The notes: a model not told the origin generated them from the letters alone. A stretch of DNA of 64,000 nt from Ephydatia muelleri (GCA_013339895.1 JABACO010000021.1:6401585-6465584), one strand, 5' to 3'; counted from the first letter of the stretch, positions 1-19,628 are shown. A program made the numbers and translations.

Positions 1-530
1 TGGAGCAAGAGGGGAGTGGGGGATCTGGTGATGGAGCAAGAGGGGAGTGGGGGATCTGGTGATGGAGCAAGAGGGGAGTGGGGGATCTGGTGGTGGAGCA
101 AGAGGGGAGTGGGGGATCTGGTGGTGGAGCAAGAGGGGAGTGGGGGATCTGGTGATGGAGCAAGAGGGGAGTGGGGGATCTGGTGGTGGAGCAAGAGGGG
201 AGTGGGGGATCTGGTGATGGAGCAAGAGGGGAGGGGGGATCTGGTGGTGGAGCAAGAGGGGAGTGGAGGATCTGGTGATGGAGCAAGAGGGGAGTGGGGG
301 ATCTGGTGGTGGAGCAAGAGGGGAGTGGGGGATCTGGTGATGGAGCAAGAGGGGAGTGGGGGATCTGGTGGTGGAGCAAGAGGGGAGTGGGGGATCTGGT
401 GATGGAGCAAGAGGGGAGTGAGGGTCTGGTGGTAGAGCAAGAGGGGAGTGGGGGATCTGGTGATGGAGCAAGAGGGGAGTGGGGGATCGTGTGGTGGAGC
501 AAGAGGGGAGTGGGGGATCTGGTGATGGAG
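1..530. repeat. 31-bp minisatellite array
   Basis: About 17 head-to-tail copies of a 31-bp G-rich unit (core tggagcaagaggggagtggg followed by ggatctggtg and a), with single-base variants such as gatgg/ggtgg. It lies in the intron upstream of the first visible GH31 exon. Open reading frames across it are artefacts of the repeat. It continues off the left edge. Confidence 0.97.
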
Positions 531-736
531 GGTTGGATACACACCACAGTGAGGTTGTAGCTTGCAACTGACTGAGTGAGTACCCTCCCCTCCCTTCACT
601 TCTGCATATTATTTATGTGTGTGGTGTCTGGACCACCAGATCACAAAACCAGTTTCGGTGGTTAAGTTAGTCATTGTTCTGAAGAGGAAGGCTGCTAGCC
701 TGTTACTACATGTAGCTTATGGCCGGCTTGTAAATA

Positions 737-1386
737 ATCAAGCCATCGTGATCAAGCTATTATGATCAAGCTATTATGATCAAGCCATCATGATCAAGCC
801 ATCATGATCAAGCCATCATGATCAAGCCATCATGATCAAGCCATCATGATCAAGCCATCATGATCAAGCCATCATGATCAAGCCATCATGATCAAGCCAT
901 CATGATCAAGCCATCATGATCAAGCCATCATGATCAAGCCATCATGATCAAGCCATCATGATCAAGCCATCATGATCAAGCCATCATGATCAAGCCATCA
1001 TGATCAAGCCATCATGATCAAGCCATCATGATCAAGCCATCATGATCAAGCCATCATGATCAAGCCATCATGATCAAGCCATCATGATCAAGCCATCGTG
1101 ATCAAGCCATCGTGATCAAGCCATCGTGATCAAGCCATCATGATCAAGCCATCATGATCAAGCCATCATGATCAAGCCATCGTGATCAAGCCATCATGAT
1201 CAAGCCATCGTGATCAAGCCATCATGATCAAGCCATCATGATCAAGCCATCATGATCAAACCATCATGATCAAGCCATCATGATCAAGCCATCATGATCA
1301 AGCCATCGTGATCAAGCCATCATGATCAAGCCATCGTGATCAAGCCATCATGATCAAGCCATCATGATCAAACCATCATGATCACG
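737..1386. repeat. 14-bp minisatellite array (catcatgatcaagc)
   Basis: Roughly 46 copies of a 14-bp unit, catcatgatcaagc, with occasional catcGtg and aaacc variants. Each unit holds the self-complementary strings atcatgat and tgatca, so either strand can fold locally. It lies in a GH31 intron. No exon is visible between 531 and 736. Confidence 0.97.
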
Positions 1387-1530
1387 CATTAAACAATGTT
1401 TACCAACTAAACAAATCCTTCTGATATGACTCCATTTACATATGCATTGCACCTCTGTACACACAAACACACATGCAACACACACACATACATGTACACA
1501 TTTGCTTACATCTTTACATACACATGGCAG

Positions 1531-4500
1531 ATCAAGCTATACAGGGTCGCAGCAGTACACGTGGGCCCAATGGACTGGGGAACCTTCATCTGACTGGTAC
1601 CGCCCACCAAATGCAGGTCACATGATCTGTACCCACTGTCCCATGTAGGAGCTATGCCAGTGGACTACCAGCCCAGGTAGTGGCCAGTCTAAACATCGGG
1701 CTGTCAGGAATGCCTTACTCTGGATCAGACATAAGTAAGAGGAAGGAGGGGAGGAGGAGGGTGTAGAGATGGAGGAGCCACGATTCGTGAGTGACTTCAG
1801 TACTACATGGAAGCTGTGAAAAGGAATCTCAATACTGAATCACTAGGAATAATATCAGATATGGTGTATGCTGGGAATGTCAGTGGATGAGGATGTATAT
1901 GGAATAGCTTGTAATGGCATTTATTTTAGGACAGTAGTTTATTAAATTGAATAATTAATTGTTTACATACACTGCATATCCATATATGGTCTTCTTGGAA
2001 CCATGGCATATCCATATATGGACTTCTTGAAGGGGTTATGGTTTTGCATACCACTACTCCACAGTCATCATTGACTCCGCCTACCTATAGGTGGATTTGA
2101 GTGGTACGTGGATCCGGTTCCGGACCTGGAGTTGTGGGCGAGGTGGACTGCTGTTGGGAGTGTGAGTGGCCAGATGCACGAGGAAGGGGAGGGGCATGGA
2201 AGCGGGGCAAAGACCAATATCTTCAAGTTGCCCAACGGCACATCAATATGGAGGAAATTTGTCAAACTGCGGACACAGCTGTTTCCCTACATCTATACAC
2301 AAGCCCACATAGCCCATGAAGTGAGGGGCGTGGCACCTGGGTGTGGTGTGTGTTTGTTTGTGCAAGTTGTGTATGTACCTACATGCGTATGTGTTGTGTG
2401 TGTACCTACGTGCGTATGTGTTGTGTGTGTACCTACGTGCGTATGTGTTGTGTGTGTACCTACGTGCGTATGTGTTGTGTGTGTACTACGTGCGTATGTG
2501 TTGTGTGTGTACCTACGTGCGTATGTGTTATGTGTGTACCTACGTGCGTATGTGTTGTGTGTGTACCTACGTGCGTATGTGTTATGTGTGTACCTACGTG
2601 CGTATGTGTTGTGTGTGTACCTACGTGCGTATGTGTTGTGTGTGTACCTACATGCGCACTGTATCACACATGTCGCCTGCCTTGGTGACAGACTGGGCTT
2701 CCAATCATGAGGCACCATCTTCTAACCTTCTGGAATGACTCCCTTGCCATTCAACAGTGCTACCAGGTAACCCCACCTGGGGGACAAAACAGTACGGGCA
2801 CACCCCTACGTGTCATTGTCCTCCCCTCCAGTACATGTTTGGGGACTCATTCCTGGCAGCCCCGGTGGTGAACCAAGGGGCCACCAAGTGGGAGGTGTAC
2901 CTGCCCACCTACGGGGATGGTCTGGGCCCCCTGTGGCTTGATGTTGGCTCCACCTTCCAGGTACTCATATGCCCTTTGAAGGTGTAATGTAAAAGTATCA
3001 CTTGAGCATATTTCCTGGCGATATGAATGTGCTGACCAAAAGAATGCATTTGTGTAGTGTTCATTGCAGCAACCTCTGTTCGCATTCGTGCCTCTGGGTA
3101 GTCACACCTGTGTACACTTGAACACTCATTACTGGTAGCACAACAGACATCTATGAGCAGAATTGTTCTGAAACATACTTTCTGAAAACCCTTTTTAAAT
3201 TTAATTAGACAATTTAACAGCACCTATGTGTTCAAGTTGTGCAACAAAGCGTAACTTACATCCTTTTACCACACAGTACGACTCAGCTGATGGTCGATAT
3301 CGTATTGGATTCAGCGATTACTACACAGGAGGGCAGTACGTTGGCACAGGGGGAGGAGGAGGGGGAGGGGGGGGAGGAGGGGGAGGGGGGAGGAGGGGGC
3401 AATGCATAGATCATAACCACTGCCTTACCACAGGACCGTAACGGTGGAATCTCCCATCGACAACGTACCTCTGTTTGTCATGGCTGGCAGCATCATTCCT
3501 GTTCTGGACCCCAGGGTCTTGACCCTCAACAATGCCACCAACTCCTCTGTCACAACCTGGTGGGACCTCAAGGTAAAGATGCCCCTTTACTCCATTGGCT
3601 GGTCTGGAAAGGGATGAAAAGAGATTAGGGATGGGAGAGGTTCAGAAGGGATGGGGGAGGGAGGGATGGGGGAGGGTCAGAAGGGATGGGGAGGGTCAGA
3701 AGGGATGGGGAGGAAGGGATGGGGAGGAAGGGATGGGGGAGGAAGGGATGGGGAGGGAGGATGGGGAGGGAGGATGGGGGAGGGAGGGAGGGATGGGTCA
3801 GAAGGGATGGGGAGCAATAGTGATAATGTGTCTAGGGGCATTTCTCTACATATGAAGGTAAACTTGTCGTCATGTCAATTACCTGTCCTTCAAAACCATC
3901 CCAATGGAGTGGGATGGGGGGAGGAGGGACTGAGATCTAGGGATGGCTATGTACAGCCATGATATATTGATGGATAATCAAGAATTTTGGAGTAACTGCC
4001 AAATATCTAAATTTATGCTGATTAAATGTGACCCACCAAAAGACAGAAAATGGTCAATTGAAATATGCAAGATGTGTAGCTTGGTACCTCTGCTGGATTG
4101 AAGTACCACAAGCCACTATAGCATTCCATCCAAGATTTCATTAATTTAAAACCATCTCAATTCAATCGTTTGTTCTCAATGGCAGAAACATCGGTTCAGT
4201 TGACCACTTAAGATTACTACAATAAAAAGGTAGTTTCAAAAACATGTTATGCACACAGTACAATAAGGACTTTAAGGTAAGTAATGAATTCAGTAGATAA
4301 AATATATAATTAATTTGCATGATCTTACATAAGCCATATATCTTATATTTCAATTGATAATGGCTAAATTTAGTACTTATTTCAGCTACACATTTGAGAC
4401 GGCAAGAAAGGTTCACATGTGTATTGTCTCTGAATGTTGGAAGAGGATGTTGTGTTCTGTTGTGTGTGATCTCTTTGTTGCAAGATGGAAGAGGATCTCA

Positions 4501-4875
4501 TACTCTGTTATCTTCTTTGGACATTAGGATCGTAGAAATGCTTGGATTTTTGCTGACAAGGATTTCAGTGCAGATGGTTGGACTTGGGACGGTTTGGCCT
4601 ACTCACTTCAGAGGTCACTCGATGGCAGTGTGGAGTTCACAGTGAAGGGTGCCCCTACCAACTCCACTCACATCCTGCAGATCGCTGGTCCATGGAGTGC
4701 TTACGGAGTGCCAGGTGATGTCACAAGTGAGGGATCAGACCTCCCCCTGCAGACCAGCTGGGAGGATGTGTTGGCTAGTGGTGGTCCCGGGTACTACTAT
4801 GACCAGGCACAGATGGTGCTGTGGATCAAGTTGACAGAGACTGACTCGGCCAGCGTGACGCTGAACAGTGTGTAG
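1531..4875 (+). CDS. Glycoside hydrolase family 31 enzyme (alpha-glucosidase-like), 3' part
   Basis: The 5' exons, including the catalytic nucleophile region, lie before the window. Exons in consistent phase: 1531-1596, 1649-1734, 2091-2320, 2692-2766, 2832-2960, 3277-3335, 3434-3572, 4528-4875 (stop TAG 4873-4875). The protein reads GSQQYTWAQWTGEPSSDW, then a block ending LNIGLSGMPYSGSDISGF, then FVKLRTQLFPYIYTQAH, TGLPIMR, YMFGDSFLAAPV and VPLFVMAGSIIPV. This is the order of a GH31 (beta/alpha)8 barrel C-terminal half and its beta-sandwich. Family members hydrolyse alpha-glycosidic bonds and are often lysosomal or secreted; the substrate cannot be told here. The acid/base position, usually Asp in WxGD, reads Glu (WTGE). 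The last exon (about 115 residues, with ADKDFSADGWTWDG) is a distal beta domain. The gene is convergent with PAK. Confidence 0.93.
2376..2652. repeat. 27-bp minisatellite in GH31 intron
   Basis: About ten copies of a 27-bp TG-rich unit (acctacgtgcgtatgtgttg plus gtgtgt). It sits between GH31 exons ending at 2320 and starting at 2692. Open frames through it are repeat artefacts because 27 is divisible by three. Confidence 0.95.
3345..3402 (+). repeat. Short G-rich tract in a GH31 intron
   Basis: A run of ggaggagg/ggggg units lies between the GH31 exons 3277-3335 and 3434-3572, starting about 10 bp after the donor at 3336. It has the potential to form G-quadruplex on the coding strand. Confidence 0.85.
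3600..3815 (+). repeat. Purine-rich minisatellite (ggatggggagg) in GH31 last intron
   Basis: Degenerate tandem copies of agggatgggg(a)gg. The rest of this 955-bp intron (to 4527) is AT-rich unique sequence in which I see no gene. Confidence 0.88.
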
Positions 4876-6184
4876 TGCTCGCATTTGACAACAGCATGGT
4901 GATGTGTGTGACTATTGTTTTTTTTTTGTAACCCCTGTGATTGATGTAGTCTTGCAAATGGCTACTGTGCTTAGCCTGCTAGGCTGTAGAGGTCCCACCA
5001 CCCCTGCCATGTGTTGGACTGAATTATCGTTTGTCCATAAGGGAAGAGGGGGCACCAGTCAGTCAGGTGCGTTGTTAGTACGCAGGCCCCCCTACCACTG
5101 AGCCGTACTGGGGACCAATGGATGGATGCCAACCATCCTTTATATAGACCTGGAACCATGTAAGAGTGTTATCCATTTTAGTACATAGTTTGGTGTTTGC
5201 CTCACAGTGTAGGCTGAGTTACTCCCCAAAACATTAAACCAAGTTTAGTACCTAAGCAATCACAAATTAGTACTAAATTTAAACAAACATATATCAACCA
5301 ACAACATTAAAATTGCAAGCTTGCGCCATTACATAAGAGGGAGAATATCCACAATGACATTTTCCGTTGCGATAAATGGCTACTACTGTACTTGAAGACA
5401 AGTGGCTTAGAGCTCTCGCAATGACAGATCTTGCACACTGCAACTCTGCACTGATTAAGGCAACTAACCTTGTCCTGTTTATTGCAAAAATGGCCTATTG
5501 CCATTTTGAGGGAATGCTAGGTTTACTATGAGATATTAACTTTAGCATTTTTCTGTGAGTGTTTGTGTACTAAATTATATTTAAATTTGGTAGTACAAAA
5601 ATATTCACTAGTTCATTCTGGTTAGTTTGTTTTTTAACTATGTAACCATTACACCCAATATAAATTTCTCCTTCATGCTACTGTACAGCAATTATTAGAT
5701 ATGCATGGCCAATTTGTACATTGATCTGTTTCCTTGATTTCAGGTGTTGAACAAAGATCACAAAAGCGTGCTGCTTATCCATGCAAAGCCACACTGCACA
5801 ATCACTCTATTTACACGTCATCAATGCATGAACATGACAACCAAACGCGCAACTTATTCCTCCTTATATTAAGTCACCCTTCAACAAATGAACATGTCAC
5901 AAATCAATTTATCATGAAACCTGATATGATATAGGAATTATGCATCACATATACACTGTACACAACATAATGTACATTCATTCAACTATATAATACATTC
6001 CTACCCCAGAAAAAGATGGAAGGAGGAAAAAAAAAATGCTGTTGTGAGCGTATGCAAATGTGAGATTTTTTTAAAAGTCGTGTCCACTGATCGACAACCA
6101 CACTACACAAGCCTCCAAAAACAAAAAGAAAAAAAAAGAAAAAAAAAAAGAAAACTGCCTGGATGCCTCCTGTCATTGCAGCAC
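4876..6184. other. Intergenic, convergent GH31/PAK 3' ends
   Basis: About 1.3 kb between the GH31 stop and the PAK stop. It is AT-rich unique sequence with a short A-rich stretch near 6118-6150. I see no coding potential or RNA gene and no confident polyadenylation signal. Confidence 0.6.
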
Positions 6185-13779
<7,595 letters not shown>

Positions 13780-14121
13780 TTTGGCTAATCACAGTTTATT
13801 ATAGTGGAAAAGTTCTCCAAACAAGAGGAGTCCTTAATGCCTCCGAACACTAGAGAAACACGTACGGGTGGGGCAACTGACGATGGGTACAAGTTGACAC
13901 AGAAATCCTAGCTGGCCGGCAGCTACACGTTTGGCACTGAGCAACGCAGAGGCTTCAGCGGGGGGGAAAAAAAAAGTGGAAAGCCTCACGATGTCTAAAG
14001 GCCCCACATGCCACACGAGAGCTTATCAGCCATTTTGGCCACGTAAACAAGTTAGTTTTACGGAGTTAATGATCGCTGTACGTGCACGTGACACAAACCA
14101 ATTCCATAGCAACACCGTGGA
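13780..14121. promoter_or_regulatory. Divergent PAK / NME8 promoter region
   Basis: Only 342 bp separate the PAK start codon (minus) from the NME8 start codon (plus), so both promoters and 5' UTRs must lie here or overlap the genes. It is free of microsatellites and richer in CpG than the introns. A CCAAT-like string lies at about 14097-14102 and an X-box-like motif at 14100-14113. Confidence 0.75.
14100..14113 (+). promoter_or_regulatory. X-box-like (RFX) motif upstream of NME8
   Basis: AATTCCATAGCAAC fits the ciliary X-box consensus RYYNYYATRRNRAC at 13 of 14 positions (mismatch at position 2). It ends 8 bp before the NME8 ATG. RFX factors regulate many ciliary genes through this motif in animals; use here is inferred. 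Confidence 0.45.
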
Positions 14122-16735
14122 ATGCCTCCCAAAAAACAAGTGCAGTTGCAAGTAAGCATTCAATCAAACAAGGACATATGTATAATTGTACCCGTATTCG
14201 CAGCAAACTATCGAGACTCAGGAAGAATTTCAAGAACTTCTGTCAAAAGGAGGGCTTGTAGGTTAGAAAATAATGCGATTTCGAGGTCTACACACTGATG
14301 AGTGGACCATTCCAAAAGTTATAGATGTGTATTCGGAATGGTGCGGTCCATGCAAGGCTGCGGTAGGCTTATTCAGACGAATCAAAAATGAAATTGGGGA
14401 TGACCTACTAAATTTTGCTATAGTAAGATATTATTAGACATTACATCACAGATGACGAATTTTTTTTTATTTTTTATTTTTTAGGCCAAGTCTGATACAA
14501 TCAGTGCACTGGAGTTGTACAGGGAACGATCACAACCAACGTTTCTATATTTTGCTGTAACAGATGTCACTTAACAATCAAATAGCAATTGAACTTTATC
14601 CTTTCTTTTTTTAAGGGTGGGCAACTAGTTGAGGTGGTGAGGGGTGCATTGGGTCCTGAAATAGAAAGAGCTATCAAGAAGCAACTTGAACAGGAGCACT
14701 TGGTACTGGAAGGAAAGGCTGAAAGAAAACCTGTGAGAATTATGCATAGGGTTAAATAATTAATTACACAGTTATTAATAATTAAGTAGTTCCCACTAAC
14801 AAATTAATGTTTAAATAACCCCAAACCATTATGATCCAAGTCATCATTACCTCTTTTCAATAATAGATTATAGATGAGGCTCTCAAAGAACTTGAGCTCG
14901 CAGTGGAGGAAAAGAAGATGCCTGAACCATCACCTGAAATGCGTAAAGGCACAGACCAATGCTCTATTAGATCAATCAAAGGCATCTTTTTTCCCTCTCT
15001 TTATACGAATGGCTAATAGCCGCTCCTGCCAAGGAATTCACTGTGATGGTCATTAAGCCAGATGCAGTGAAAGCAGGCAGAGTGGCAGAGATCATTCAGA
15101 AGGTATGCTCTTCGGGGCGAGTGACGCTGACCTGAACCAATGTCCCTATTGTTTCCAGCTTGAAGAGCAAGGTGTAGAGATCCTGATGAAGGAAGAGAGG
15201 CAGATGACCAAGGAGGAAGCGGCTGCCTTCTACAAGCAACACGAAGGCTCTGTGAGTACTGCCTGCACTAGTACCTGTGTAGAGTGAATGCTGTGCTGCT
15301 GGGCCCATTTCTAATCCAATTCTTTCACTTTGCACTCCTTAAGGAGCACTTTGAGACTCTGATTGATTTCATGAGCAGTGGACCCTGCATGACCCTGGTC
15401 GTTTCCAAGAGAGACACAGGACAGGGTGTGGTCGAGGAAATACGACACATCCTTGGACCAAAAGATGTAGAGAAGGCAAAGGAAGAAGCCCCCACAAGGT
15501 GAAAGTGAATATTGAGAAATAGGCGTTCCTTTCACTGCCATGACAACCTCTAGCCTACGAGCGCTGTATGGAACCAACGCCACCATGAATGCCGTCCATG
15601 CCAGCGATTCCCGGGAAACTGCTGCCAGAGAGCTGGCCTTCTTCTTCCCAAAGCACAACATCCCCTCCATTTCCAGTGCCCAGTCCAAAATACAACGAAC
15701 AGTAGCCATCATACGACCTGACGCTTGGCAGCAATATGGAGGTAGGGATATGTGGGGCTGTATGGAGGTAGGGATATATGGGGCTGTATGGAGGTAGGGA
15801 TATGTGAAGGTAGGGATATATGGGGCTGTGTGGAGATAGGGATATGTGGAGGTAGGGATATGTGGGGCTGTATGGAGGTAAGGATATGTGGGGCTGTATG
15901 GAGGTAGGGATATGTGAAGGTAGGGATATGTGGGGCTGTGTGGAGGTAGGGATATGTGAAGGTAGGGATATGTGAAGGTAGGGATATGTGAAGGTAGGGA
16001 TATGTGAAGGTAGGGATATGTGAGGCTGTATGGAGGTAGGGATATGTGGGGCTGTGTGAAGGTAGGGATATGTGGGGCCGTGTGGAGGTAGGGATATGTG
16101 TGGCTGTATGGAGGTAGGGATATGTGGAGGTAGGGATATGTGGAGGTAGGGATATGTGTGGCTGTGTGGAGGTAGGGATATGTGGGGCTGTGTGGAGGTA
16201 GGGATATGTGGGGCTGTGTGAAGGTAGGGATATGTGAAGGTAGGGATATGTGGGGCTGTGTGGAGGTAGGGATATGTGGGGCTGTGTGAAGGTAGGGATA
16301 TGTGAAGGTAGGGATATGTGGGGCTGTGTGGAGGTAGGGATATGTGGAGGTAGGGATATGTGGGGCTGTGTAAAGGTAGGGATATGTGGGCTATGTGGAG
16401 GTAGGGATATGTGGGGCTGTGTGGAGGTAGGGATATGTGAAGGTAGGGATATGTGGGGCTATGTGGAGGTAGGGATATGTGGGGCTATGTGGAGGTAGGG
16501 ATATGTGAAGGTAGGGATATGTGGGGCTGTATGGAGTTAGGATGGAGATAGGGATATGTGGGGCTGTATGTAGGTAGAATTTGAGGAAGTATTTAAATTA
16601 TGCTCTTTTCATTTCCTTATTCACCTCAAAACCACAATGGTTTCCATCTTCCGATTCTTGCACGCATGTTGTACAACTTGTGGTATTCATGTGCACCCTG
16701 TTATGAACAAATACATACATGCACAACACACAAAT

Positions 16736-16822
<87 letters not shown>

Positions 16823-18523
16823 ATGTGCAGCCTCCATCCTTGCAAAGATTCAGGAAGTTGGATTTCAGATTGCAATGCAGAAGCAGCTCACACTCACTAA
16901 GGAGCAGGCTGCCGAGTTCTATAAAGAGCACACCGGAAAGGACTACTTTGACTCCCTCTGCACACACATGTCCAGGTATCCATGGTGATGGACTGGCAAC
17001 ATGTGTCATGGGAAGGGGGAGGGTGTGACACGAAGGGTAACGGGGAGGAGGGAGATGGAATGAAGGAGGGAAGGGAGGGGGAGAAAGGGGAGGGGAGAAA
17101 GGGGGGGGGGAGAAAGGGAAGGGGAGAAAGGGGAGGAGAGAAAGGGGAGGGGAGAAAGGGGAGGGGAGAAAAAGGAGGGGAGAAAGGGGAGAGGAGAAAG
17201 GCGGGAGGAGGGGAAAAGGAGAGATGGGTTTGCATATGATGTGTGACTGAGGGGGTGTGTTTCTTCCTTTCCCAATATTATTTAGTTTTCACTCATCGCT
17301 ATGTCTTTTTTTGAATGCTCCACCCACCCAGTGGTCCAATGATGGCGTTGTGTCTGGCTAGGGAGGATGCAGTGGAGAAGTGGAGGGAGATGTTGGGACC
17401 TAAAGAGTTGGAGGTGGCAAAGCAACAGGCCCCAGCAAGGTACAAGTTACTCATAAAATTTACACCAGACTACTAGATGGCATGCTACAAAGTATTATGC
17501 TTTTCCCAAACATTTCGTATCGCATTATTTGTTGTTTCCTGCCCATTTTTGGCCTGTAGCCTGAGGGCCACATTTAGCACTGAAGGTGCACAGATCAACC
17601 CTCTCCATGGATCCTCAAGTAAGGAAGAGGCCGAGAAAGACATGAAGTTCTTCTTTCCAGTTGAGCGCACACTGGCTGTCATCAAGCCCACTGCCATGTC
17701 TGAGAAAGGTCAGATCGACTGCATGTAGGGACGGTGCTTTATAAAGAACAACGTGTCTTTTGTGCTTCATAGTGTGGAACCCCACTCTGTTTTATTTGGC
17801 AACTCACTCTCACTCTCTTGCTCCTCACTCCCTCCCTTTCCCCTCTCTCCTCAACCACTCTCGTCAGATAACATTCTAGACAAGATCAAGGAGGCTGGCT
17901 TTCAGGTGTCACTGACAAAGGAAACCCATCTGACCAAGGAGATGGCAGAACAGTTGTATTCCCAGCAGAAAGGGAAGGAGTTCTATAATGACCTCACCAA
18001 CATCATGTCAAGGTAACCCACCTCTGGAGTGGCAGAGTGACCTCGTAATTAATCACTCAGTCCTGAACTTATTTTAAATCTCAAATAAAGCCCTACCAGT
18101 CCATCTTGTTGTGCGTTCCACTTTCCTTACAACATTAAACCTCTATTTAGCTTAGTGTAGGCAACACCAGCAGTTCATCACTGTTCACAGGCTCTCTTTT
18201 CCTTATGTAACGCTAGTGGTCCATCTCTGTTCATGGTGCTGTCTCGAGAGGATGCTGTACTTGGCTGGAGGAGCTTGATGGGCCCCACAGACCCCACCAA
18301 GGCCAAGGAGGAAAACCCGAACTCCCTTCGAGCTGTGTTTGGGAAGTCCACACTGGAGAATGCCGTCCACGGGAGCTCCAATCCAGAGCAAGCCCAGGCA
18401 GCCATACAGACCTTCTTTGGAGATGTGGAGCTGAATCCAGCTGGGGCTATGAAAGAGAATGCTAAGGCCGAGGATGAGACAATGAAGAAGGTGGCAGTCA
18501 CAGCTGAAGCTCCAGTGGTCTAA
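14122..18523 (+). CDS. NME8: NME8/TXNDC3-like thioredoxin plus triple NDP-kinase protein, complete
   Basis: Axonemal outer dynein arm intermediate-chain type protein. Exons: 14122-14151, 14204-14261, 14319-14422, 14485-14556, 14616-14732, 14867-14942, 15020-15102, 15159-15251, 15344-15498, 15554-15741, 16831-16975, 17332-17439, 17560-17708, 17868-18012, 18217-18523. The total is 1830 nt, 609 residues (human NME8 is a little shorter). The thioredoxin domain (~1-110) keeps the redox motif WCGPC (residues 37-41). Three NDK domains follow: EFTVMVIKPDAV...NAVHASD, RTVAIIRPDAW...NPLHGSS and RTLAVIKPTAM...NAVHGSS. Each retains the His of the active-site NxxH block. Domains 2 and 3 share intron positions (two 145-nt exons with the same phases), a trace of tandem domain duplication. 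The start MPPKKQVQLQ resembles the sea urchin IC1 N-terminus. Confidence 0.96.
15742..16575. repeat. Minisatellite starting at the NME8 exon 10 splice donor
   Basis: About 830 bp of units assembled from ggaggtagggatatgtgggg ctgtgt or the shorter gaaggtagggatatgt. The first unit is the true exon end and donor (tatggag|gtaggg, donor at 15742). Most later units repeat tggag|gtaggg, giving dozens of copies of the donor sequence inside intron 10. Confidence 0.95.
16739..16821. repeat. (CA)n microsatellite just before an NME8 acceptor
   Basis: About 40 CA units, ending 9 bp before the acceptor ccatgtgcag| of the exon starting at 16831. Confidence 0.97.
17030..17225 (+). repeat. Purine tract (ggggagaaag)n in NME8 intron
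   Basis: An almost pure G/A strand made of ggggagaaagg units with a G10 run near 17102. It lies between exons 16831-16975 and 17332-17439. Confidence 0.93.
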
Positions 18524-19628
18524 TTCAACACCATCCTCTCCTTCCAAACCAGCTAATTGAATTTAAAACTATGCAAACTACGCATATCCTTCTACTGTTT
18601 TTCAAATGTCCTCTTCATCTTTATTAGAACAGAGGAACAAGGGGGAGAGAGGGAGGAGTGGGACAAGGGGAGAGGTGGGAGGATAAGAAGAGAAAAGAAG
18701 TATAGAAAGAACAAAAAAATGCTTTCAAAATAGAAGTTAGTGGATACTAGACCTAGTTGCTCTGCAATTTGCACTATATGTGAAACAAGTACGGCACAGG
18801 TTTCCAACAAAGCCTCAGGGTTTAGCATTTGAAAGCTTGCACTTCTCATGTGTATTTGCTTTTTAAAAAGATTAGTCAGTATGTATGAATTTATCCGTTT
18901 GAATACACATGCATCAAAAATATGATCAAAAGAGTGCCTTACACTGCTCCATAATAAATTATGTGGTTAAATTTGCATGATTTGCATCTCATGGAACAAC
19001 ACTGCTCCATATCTGTACTGTTGGTCCCTTTACATTTTCCAGTGTATCTGATCAGCTCCCTCCCTGCTTGCTGGATTCTCTGTTGTAGATAATAAAACTT
19101 TCTACATTTGTACACAGGGGAAAAAACTTTGGTTAACACGGTGCACATGTGCTGTCAGTGTTCTGGGAATTACATTATGTGAACTGAATTTAGTAAGGTG
19201 ATGCTATCACTGCCAAGTGTTAAGGAGAACAATCAGTTTCACTACAGATGATTCACAACAACATGAAATATTCAAACAACTCTTGTCACCTGTACTACCA
19301 TTACATCAATGTGCTTCCACGCCCACTAGACCTTTCTAGCAGTGTCTCCGTGTGTTAATAGCACATGCATAAGCCAGACTCTGTTAAAATAAATCTCCAC
19401 GTTACAACTACACAGGAAGAGCCAATAAAACATAGGAACAGGGCATCAACACACACACACACAACGTCCGTACACAGTATTGTACAAGGGGGGGGGGTAC
19501 AGATGAAAAGAAATGTATTTGCATATGTCTGGTTGGTCAGACCGCAACAGCAGTTCACAGAGATGAGACAGACACCATCAGTTCATGGATGTGTTTAGAA
19601 CGACGTTGTATGGAGCCATGATAAAATG
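18524..19628. other. Intergenic, convergent NME8/SAP130 3' ends
   Basis: 1.1 kb between two stop codons. It contains a purine-rich patch near 18630-18710 and an aataaa string near 19088 that could serve NME8 on the plus strand, though it is distant. I see no further gene. Confidence 0.55.

Noticed and set aside
1597-1648. Extending GH31 exon 1 through YRPPNAG to the later GT
   Set aside because: The phase then fails; the donor after ...tctgactg gives DWSYASGLPAQVV, matching the family.
2293-2738. Cys/Val/Tyr-rich or Thr/His-rich repetitive proteins
   Set aside because: They derive from a 27-bp TG-rich minisatellite in a GH31 intron.
5000-5160. Possible tRNA or tRNA-derived SINE near the ctaccactgagcc string
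   Set aside because: No cloverleaf, no B-box of the GGTTCGANTCC type and no tail were found.
18592-18849. Possible small protein on the minus strand
   Set aside because: No motif, no homology recognised, and it runs into a Phe/Leu/Ser low-complexity tract in a convergent intergenic region.
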